Source: a bacterium 1xD42-87 (lineage in GTDB: Bacteria > Bacillota > Clostridia > Lachnospirales > Lachnospiraceae). Taken from it: DNA of 37,959 nucleotides. The stretch is taken from assembly GCA_003611805.1 (NCBI GenBank), contig RAYM01000051.1:1-37959 (forward strand). Reading direction: 5' to 3'. A program made the translations under genes and the position numbers. This document shows, in pieces, positions 33,058 through 37,959 of the stretch. Under the pieces are notes generated by a model that was given only the letters and a program-made list of their open reading frames with translations, searched no databases and had not been told where the DNA came from. Position 1 is the stretch's first letter, and every line of letters begins with the position of its first letter.

Positions 33058-33787
33058 CGGCAATTTCATGCCGACGCAGATAAAAAACGGACAGCGCGGC
33101 GAAAATGATAATATATCCGAGAGAATTGACCACCAAAGTCGATACACTGATTTCCATATTCGGATTGTTGGCGCGCATTCCCAGACAGTAGATAGAGTAG
33201 GGATAATCCATGCCGTAATCGTGGTTGGTCATATACAGACCGAAAATACCCCCAGCGAGGGCGATGCCAATCGGCACGGCAAAGGAGCGGATCACCAGCG
33301 AGAGGAGAAGCTGCACACAGCAGACCACCACCGCGCCTAAAGTGCCGCATAGAAACCACTCCAAAGCCTCCAGCGGAAACGGACTCTGTATCCCGGCGAG
33401 TTTCCCGCAGATAAAAAACAGCGTGAAAATCCATAAATTCCCGAGAATTGATATCCGTACCGCCTGTGTCAGCTTGCCGAGATAAAGGATGGACAACGGC
33501 AGGGGTGCGGTCAGAAAGCAGTTCCAGTTGTGGCGGGTGTGCTCCAGCCGCCAGAGATAGGAGCAGTAAGTGCCGATCAGCGCAGGCATGAACAGATAGC
33601 AGAGAAAAAGCGTGTGCTGGCTCCAAAGGCTGTACCATTCTGATTTCAAAATACCGATATTCATTTTATAATTCATCGTGCCGAAGAAAGCGGATATCAT
33701 GGGGAGTGCGAAGAACGCCAGCCATACCGGGCTGCGTTTCAACTTCAGGGATTCCGCTTTGACGGCTCTGAGGTAAGATGTTTGCAT
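33050..33787 (-). CDS. Lantibiotic-immunity-type ABC permease (LanG-like)
   Basis: 245 residues with six spans, typical of MutG/LanG permeases: N-terminal AVKAESLKLKRSPVWLAFFALP, the ShF-type FALPMISAFFG start, YLWRLEHTRHNWNCFLTAPLP, and a C-terminal MTNHDYGMDYPYSIYCLGMRANNP stretch common to the family. It starts at ATG 33787 after GGAGGAAACACT. A gap of 172 bases separates it from the LanE-like gene; I see only a small palindrome (GCCTTT-G-AAAGGC) there and no promoter. It should form one permease pair with the LanE-like protein. Confidence 0.85.
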   Translation of the reverse strand: MQTSYLRAVKAESLKLKRSPVWLAFFALPMISAFFGTMNYKMNIGILKSEWYSLWSQHTLFLCYLFMPALIGTYCSYLWRLEHTRHNWNCFLTAPLPLSILYLGKLTQAVRISILGNLWIFTLFFICGKLAGIQSPFPLEALEWFLCGTLGAVVVCCVQLLLSLVIRSFAVPIGIALAGGIFGLYMTNHDYGMDYPYSIYCLGMRANNPNMEISVSTLVVNSLGYIIIFAALSVFYLRRHEIAAN

Positions 33788-33959
33788 AGTGTTTCCTCCT
33801 AGTCAATGTTTATATTTTCGGTAAAGCTGCTTTCTAAACCGTTCATTCGCACCTATGCCAGATTTTGCATGTATTTCTGCGGACAGGCAATTGCAAAGCA
33901 TAAATTTGGTACATGACGCGAAGCCTTTGAAAGGCAGCTATTTGGTGTGGAAAGTAATT

Positions 33960-34712
33960 TCATACATCTTTCCGGGCAAATAAAATTCGCCCCGCCGCAT
34001 AGAAAACAGCAATCCACACAAAAATCATAGCAACCGCGCACAGTTCAATCGGTGAGTATTCCCGATAATAAAAATGTATGACTCTTGTATCCGGGTTCCA
34101 ATCCATACTCACCTGCGCGGCGGAGAGAAAGCCGCCCCACGGCAGGAAAGAGTACATTTTGACATACATTAAAATGAGCCCAAGCATGGAGCCGCCGAGC
34201 CCTGCGACCAACGGAATCATCTGGTTAAAAAACAGCATGGACAAAAGAAGCTGCAGTAAATATAAGGACAGGCAGCAGGCAAAATTCAGCATAAAGGCAG
34301 TGACATAATATTTCCATTCAGGATGCCCTGCATAGCCACGCGCATATCCTAAAGCAATGACGAAAATAAACTGTACCGCAGAGATCGCAAGAATAAAGCA
34401 AAGACCACATAATACCTTTGCGTGGTAAAGCGCACCGGGTCGGTGCAACGTGTTTAGCAGCTTATAGGTGTTGCCCTTGTGCTCTATGTCTGCAAGGCGG
34501 GATGCCAACACGGACATAATGGTGGGCATCATAATCACGCTCACAAGGGGGAGGGAGTAGAGTGTTTCAATCCAGCCCTGCAGTCTTTCATTTTCATCAG
34601 GATGGCTGCCTGACCAGAGAAGCCATGCAAACTGGACACAGATCAGGGCGCACATGGTCAGTCCGATCTTTTTTCGTTTAATTTTCTGAAATTCCATCCG
34701 TAGTGTGATCAT
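33960..34712 (-). CDS. Lantibiotic-immunity-type ABC permease (LanE-like)
   Basis: 250 residues, six spans. It starts MITLRMEFQKIKRKKIGLTM and has SVLASRLADIEHKGNTYKLLNTL, the LanE block that follows span 2. ATG 34712 has AAGGAGAGC upstream and overlaps the ATPase gene stop by 4 bases. The pair with LanG and the ATPase makes a complete LanFEG-type exporter that removes bacteriocin-like peptides from the membrane. Confidence 0.85.
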   Translation of the reverse strand: MITLRMEFQKIKRKKIGLTMCALICVQFAWLLWSGSHPDENERLQGWIETLYSLPLVSVIMMPTIMSVLASRLADIEHKGNTYKLLNTLHRPGALYHAKVLCGLCFILAISAVQFIFVIALGYARGYAGHPEWKYYVTAFMLNFACCLSLYLLQLLLSMLFFNQMIPLVAGLGGSMLGLILMYVKMYSFLPWGGFLSAAQVSMDWNPDTRVIHFYYREYSPIELCAVAMIFVWIAVFYAAGRILFARKDV

Positions 34713-35629
34713 AAGCTGCTCTCCTTTCCTGTCAGGGATAAGAAAATATCCTCCAGACTTTTTTCGCGCTTTTCTATGCGGTAGAGCGATATATTCTGTG
34801 CCACAAGCAGCCTGCAAAGATTTGCCACATAGGTGTCATCTACCATGGGCAGCAGGAGATAACCGTCTTCCTGTGTGGCTTCAATTCCGTCCTGCCGGAG
34901 CAGGTCGAGGGCAATCGCCGTGTGGCTGACCCGAATCGCAATCTGCTCTTTGGAGTGGGCGTGAAGTGATTCCAGTGTGTTTTGGTAGACAAGCTCGCCT
35001 TTTCGGATGATGCCCACATGGTCCGCCATCTGGTCAATCTCGCTGAGCAGATGGGAGGAGACCAGAACCGTCATACCGTAAGCGCCCGGTAGGGAGCAGA
35101 TGAGTTCACGCATTTCCTGAATGCCTGCCGGGTCAAGCCCGTTCGTAGGTTCATCCAGAATCAGCAGCTTCGGAAAACCGAGCAGCGCGGCGGCAAGTCC
35201 GAGACGCTGTTTCATGCCGAGGGAGTAGTGGTTGACCATTTTTTTCCGCGCCTCGTTCAGGCGGACGATTTTCAGGACCTCGTCGATATCCTTTTCGGCA
35301 CACCCCTTGAGCGTCTGGATAATGCGCAGATTTTCCTCTCCCGTCAAATGCCCATAGTAACTGGGCGACTCGATCAGTGAGCCGGTCTGCGCGAGGAGGC
35401 TCATGCGGTTTCTCTCATTGACCGGCGTGTCAAAGAGGGTGATGCTGCCCTCCGTGGGTCTGGCAAGTCCGAGAATCATTTTTAGAGTGGTGGATTTGCC
35501 CGCGCCGTTCGGTCCGAGAAAGCCGTAGATTGCGCCTGGCGGCACCTGCATGTTGACGGCGTTTACACATCGGATTTTGCCGTACTGTTTTGTGAGATTA
35601 TGGGTTTCTACCAGATTTTGTGTTGGCAT
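34709..35629 (-). CDS. Lantibiotic-immunity-type ABC ATPase (LanF-like)
   Basis: 306 residues. Walker A GPNGAGKST (39-47), the Q loop (AQTGSLIESPSYYGHLT), the signature YSLGMKQRLGLA and Walker B LLILDEPTNGLD are all intact. The C-terminal 90 residues form the extension common to BcrA/LanF ATPases. ATG 35629 follows GGAAGG; the longer frame to 35713 has no ribosome binding site. It is the first gene of the LanFEG operon and faces away from the two-component genes. Confidence 0.9.
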   Translation of the reverse strand: MPTQNLVETHNLTKQYGKIRCVNAVNMQVPPGAIYGFLGPNGAGKSTTLKMILGLARPTEGSITLFDTPVNERNRMSLLAQTGSLIESPSYYGHLTGEENLRIIQTLKGCAEKDIDEVLKIVRLNEARKKMVNHYSLGMKQRLGLAAALLGFPKLLILDEPTNGLDPAGIQEMRELICSLPGAYGMTVLVSSHLLSEIDQMADHVGIIRKGELVYQNTLESLHAHSKEQIAIRVSHTAIALDLLRQDGIEATQEDGYLLLPMVDDTYVANLCRLLVAQNISLYRIEKREKSLEDIFLSLTGKESSL

Positions 35630-35953
35630 GGCATACCTTCCTTTCTGTACATATATTGAAGTTCCGTGTTGGCAGATTTGCCTTGACTGGCAATGAACCG
35701 TTTTAAAATACAATTTTTGCTGACAATACAGCGTATTGCGTTTTTAGGTTTAACTGCCTGATATGATTAGGATAATGGGGTGGGATTACAGGGGAATGAA
35801 GGGGAGATTACATTTACCTTACGAATCACCCAGGAATCTTTTCAGAAGAAGCGGGAAGCAATATACTTATAATGTATCAGACAATCTTTCGGCTGCATAT
35901 CAGGGCGGCAGTTTAATAATTATGTTATATTCAGATAGAAAGAGGGAATGTCT
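35630..35953. other. Divergent intergenic region
   Basis: It separates the LanFEG operon from the regulator genes. It holds the inverted repeat at 35724-35738, a TATAAT at 35868-35873 and a TATATT at 35926-35931 with no good -35 at 17 bases, which fits regulator-dependent promoters. A 64-codon frame at 35763-35957 has no ribosome binding site. Confidence 0.5.
35724..35738. promoter_or_regulatory. Perfect inverted repeat, possible operator
   Basis: CAATAC-AGC-GTATTG, 6-base arms. It lies about 95 bases upstream of the LanF-like start, with a TTGTCA on the minus strand overlapping it (35722-35727, not well matched to a -10). A binding site for the neighbouring response regulator is a reasonable guess. 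Confidence 0.4.
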
Positions 35954-36655
35954 ATGAATTTATATGACTGTAAAATTCTGCTTGTAGATGATGAGAAGAC
36001 TCTGCGCGATATGGTGAGCGGTTTCCTCCGCCGTGCGGGATTTCATAAGGTGACTGTGGCGGCAGACTGTATGGAAGCGGAGGAGCTGTTTACTTTGAAA
36101 GAACCGCATCTCGTTCTTTTGGACGTCATGCTGCCAGACGGGGACGGTTTTTCTCTGTTAAAAAAGCTGCGGCAAATATCGGAGGTGCCCGTGATTTTTC
36201 TCTCGGCGCGGGACGAGGACGAAAGCCGCCTCCGTGGGCTGGGACTCGGCGCGGACGATTATATCACAAAGCCCTTTTTGCCGGAGGAACTGATCCTGCG
36301 GGTGACGGCGGTGTTGAGACGGGTGTACCGGGTGAAGAGTATGCAGGAGGCGGAGAAGATCACGCTTGGCAGATGTACGGTGGATCTGGGCAGCGGAGTT
36401 GTGCATTGGGAAAACGGCGCGGCGGAAATTACATTGACGGCAAAAGAATACGCCATCCTGCAGAAACTGTCGCAGGAGAGAGGGCGGATTGTGACCATCG
36501 ACGCATTGTGTGACGCCGTCTGGCAGGAAGAAAATTTTGGATATGAAAATACGCTGGTTGTGCACATCCGCAGACTGCGGGAAAAAATTGAGGAGGACCC
36601 TTCCCACCCGAAATATCTGCTAACGGTGAGAGGGCTGGGGTACAGACTGGTATGA
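35954..36655 (+). CDS. OmpR-family response regulator
   Basis: 233 residues. Receiver: Asp12, Asp13, phospho-acceptor Asp57 (LLDVMLPDGDG), Ser84 (FLSARDED) and Lys106 (ITKPF). The C-terminal winged-helix domain shows LTAKEYAILQKLSQERGRIV and VHIRRLREKIEEDP, then VRGLGYRLV. I use ATG 35954 because GAGGG (35942-35946) is seven bases away; ATG 35948 is too close to it. It overlaps the kinase gene by 4 bases. It likely controls the divergent LanFEG operon. Confidence 0.9.
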   Translation: MNLYDCKILLVDDEKTLRDMVSGFLRRAGFHKVTVAADCMEAEELFTLKEPHLVLLDVMLPDGDGFSLLKKLRQISEVPVIFLSARDEDESRLRGLGLGADDYITKPFLPEELILRVTAVLRRVYRVKSMQEAEKITLGRCTVDLGSGVVHWENGAAEITLTAKEYAILQKLSQERGRIVTIDALCDAVWQEENFGYENTLVVHIRRLREKIEEDPSHPKYLLTVRGLGYRLV

Positions 36656-37914
36656 AAGGTTATAAAACAGAGCGGATCAATTACAATTACAGAAGAGTGG
36701 TACGCTTTTTACGCTATTGGGTGCTGGCAGTTTTGGGAATCGCTGTTTTGACATTGATACTCAATATGGTGTTTCTGCTGGCGGCGGCGTTCGTTTATGT
36801 GGATACGGATGCGAATTATATTTACGGGGGAAGCGTTATGGAGGCGCTGACGCCTACGCAGAACGGGTATGTGCTTGACAGGGAGATGGAGGAGGAACTC
36901 GCAGAAAAAGATCAATGGGCGATGCTTCTTGATGAAAACGGGCGGGTGATCTGGAGCGTCCGAAAGCCGGAAGAACTGGAAGATGCGTACAGCAGGTCGG
37001 ACATTGCCCGTATGAGCAAATGGTATCTGAAAGGATATCCTGTGCAGATGCGCGTGTGGGATGACCGAATCATGGTTGTGGGCATGCAGAAAGAAACCAT
37101 GTGGAAATATACGATGGAGTACACGATTTCATGGATGGACTTTGTGAAACGGACAATTCTTGCCTTTTTTTTTATCAATTTGGCATGGATTGTAGTTTTT
37201 GCCTTTATTTTTACAAAACGGTTTACGAGAAAAAGAGAGCAGGCACGTATCGAGTGGATCGCCGGCATTTCCCACGATATCCGCACGCCCCTTGCTGTGG
37301 TGATGGGATATTCTGATACGTTGGAGCACAGTGAAGGGCTGCCGGAGGAGACAAGGCAGCAGGCGGCGGTGATCCGGCACCAAAGCGTGGTGATGAAAGA
37401 GCTGATTGCCGATTTGAATCTGACTTCACAGCTTGAATATTCTATGCAGGCGTTGCGTAAGGAAAAGGTGCGCCCGGCGGAGATCATCAGAGGTGTCGCG
37501 GTTTCTTTCCTGAATGATTCTATACCGGGAGAACTGGAAATTGATGTACAGATTGAGCCGGGAGCGGAACAGTTGTGCGTCAATGCCGACAGACAGCTTT
37601 TTGTGCGGGTATTCCGAAACTTAATGAATAACAGTATGAAACACAGCGGGAAAATCGGACCGGTGAAAATTTCGATTGCCCTGTGGGAAGAAAAAAGAAA
37701 ATGTCATATCCGTCTGGAAGATAACGGCGTGGGTTATTCCGAGGAGGTCCGGCGCCGCCTGCGCAGTAGAAAGAAGGAGTCGACAGGCGAAAATATCCGG
37801 GGGTTGGAGATCGTGAAAAAGATTATTCTGGCGCATGGTGGGAAAATTCGGTTTGGGAATGGAGAGGAAAGCGGGGGCTATTGCGCGATAACGCTGCGTG
37901 GCGCAAAGAAGTGA
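36652..37914 (+). CDS. Sensor histidine kinase
   Basis: 420 residues. There are two membrane spans (about 20-46 and 165-187) with an outer sensing domain of about 120 residues between them, then the HisKA domain with SHDIRTPL (His208) and the HATPase domain: N box NLMNNSMKHS (323-332), DNGVGYS and GLEIVKKIILAHGG. The sensor domain is larger than in BceS-type kinases (which have almost none), so direct peptide sensing is possible. Context suggests that it detects antimicrobial peptides. ATG overlaps the regulator stop. Confidence 0.9.
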   Translation: MKGYKTERINYNYRRVVRFLRYWVLAVLGIAVLTLILNMVFLLAAAFVYVDTDANYIYGGSVMEALTPTQNGYVLDREMEEELAEKDQWAMLLDENGRVIWSVRKPEELEDAYSRSDIARMSKWYLKGYPVQMRVWDDRIMVVGMQKETMWKYTMEYTISWMDFVKRTILAFFFINLAWIVVFAFIFTKRFTRKREQARIEWIAGISHDIRTPLAVVMGYSDTLEHSEGLPEETRQQAAVIRHQSVVMKELIADLNLTSQLEYSMQALRKEKVRPAEIIRGVAVSFLNDSIPGELEIDVQIEPGAEQLCVNADRQLFVRVFRNLMNNSMKHSGKIGPVKISIALWEEKRKCHIRLEDNGVGYSEEVRRRLRSRKKESTGENIRGLEIVKKIILAHGGKIRFGNGEESGGYCAITLRGAKK

Positions 37915-37930
37915 TTTGATGTTTAAAAAC

Positions 37931-37959
37931 ATTTCGCAGAATTGGGTATTCTGCGAAAT
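37931..37959 (+). terminator. Perfect hairpin after the kinase gene
   Basis: ATTTCGCAGAAT (37931-37942) and ATTCTGCGAAAT (37948-37959) are fully complementary around TGGGT. The window ends at the last base, so a T run cannot be seen. Confidence 0.7.

Noticed and set aside
35763..35957. 64-codon frame before the response regulator, considered as a peptide precursor
   Set aside because: No ribosome binding site, no leader or GG motif, and it overlaps the regulator start in another frame.
1..37959. tRNA, rRNA, CRISPR array, origin or prophage structural genes
   Set aside because: I looked for their patterns on both strands and found none that I could support.

Overview
The window looks like a chromosomal segment of a low-to-mid GC Gram-positive anaerobe of the Clostridia, most likely a Lachnospiraceae gut bacterium. 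Reasons are strong AGGAGG-type ribosome binding sites, TTGACA/TATAAT-type promoters with 17-base spacers, the protein style of the housekeeping genes, and a KtrAB, Mrp/Mbh-like, LanFEG and GLUG-repeat surface protein repertoire. This is inference from the sequence alone; no rRNA, tRNA or CRISPR array was found.

Positions 1-7150 are accessory DNA, visibly richer in A+T from about 560 to 6300. It starts with the C-terminal stub of a serine recombinase and ends with a minus-strand scar built from an IS30-type transposase start, a recombinase N-terminal piece and a DUF6809-like gene. Between them lie an antitoxin/PIN-toxin pair and a run of phage-defence-like genes that all appear broken: a HEPN-type gene with two compensating frameshifts, an AbiH gene shifted at an A8 run, and a TcmP-like gene fused in frame to the 3' end of a group II intron. 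DUF4303, GNAT and cytidine deaminase-like genes follow.

Positions 7390-13140 hold a large LysM lipoprotein, a single-chain GmrSD-type restriction enzyme (DUF262, HNH/DUF1524, DUF5655) with its own promoter, a methyltransferase stub, an orphan 117-residue protein and a metallo-beta-lactamase-fold hydrolase.

Positions 13200-21670 hold ktrB-ktrA (K+ uptake, minus strand) and, divergently, a two-gene operon of an MMPL/RND exporter and a 1226-residue surface protein whose GLUG repeats are split by a long helical region. Its promoter carries a perfect inverted repeat between -35 and -10. A 39-residue protein with its own promoter and terminator sits in the convergent gap.

Positions 22038-31579 (minus) form a ten-gene Mrp/Mbh-like cation/proton antiporter operon with one clear promoter at its head: mrpE, F, G, an MbhD-like DUF4040 gene, an MbhE-MrpB fusion, mrpC, and then four NuoL/M/N-MrpD-type antiporter subunits instead of the usual two. 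No hydrogenase, NuoH-like or NADH-oxidising gene is next to it.

Positions 31700-37959 hold a ketopantoate reductase family gene, a small acidic protein, a LanFEG-type antimicrobial-peptide ABC transporter (minus) and, divergently, an OmpR-type response regulator with its histidine kinase, closed by a perfect hairpin. The last set is a likely peptide-sensing and resistance module.
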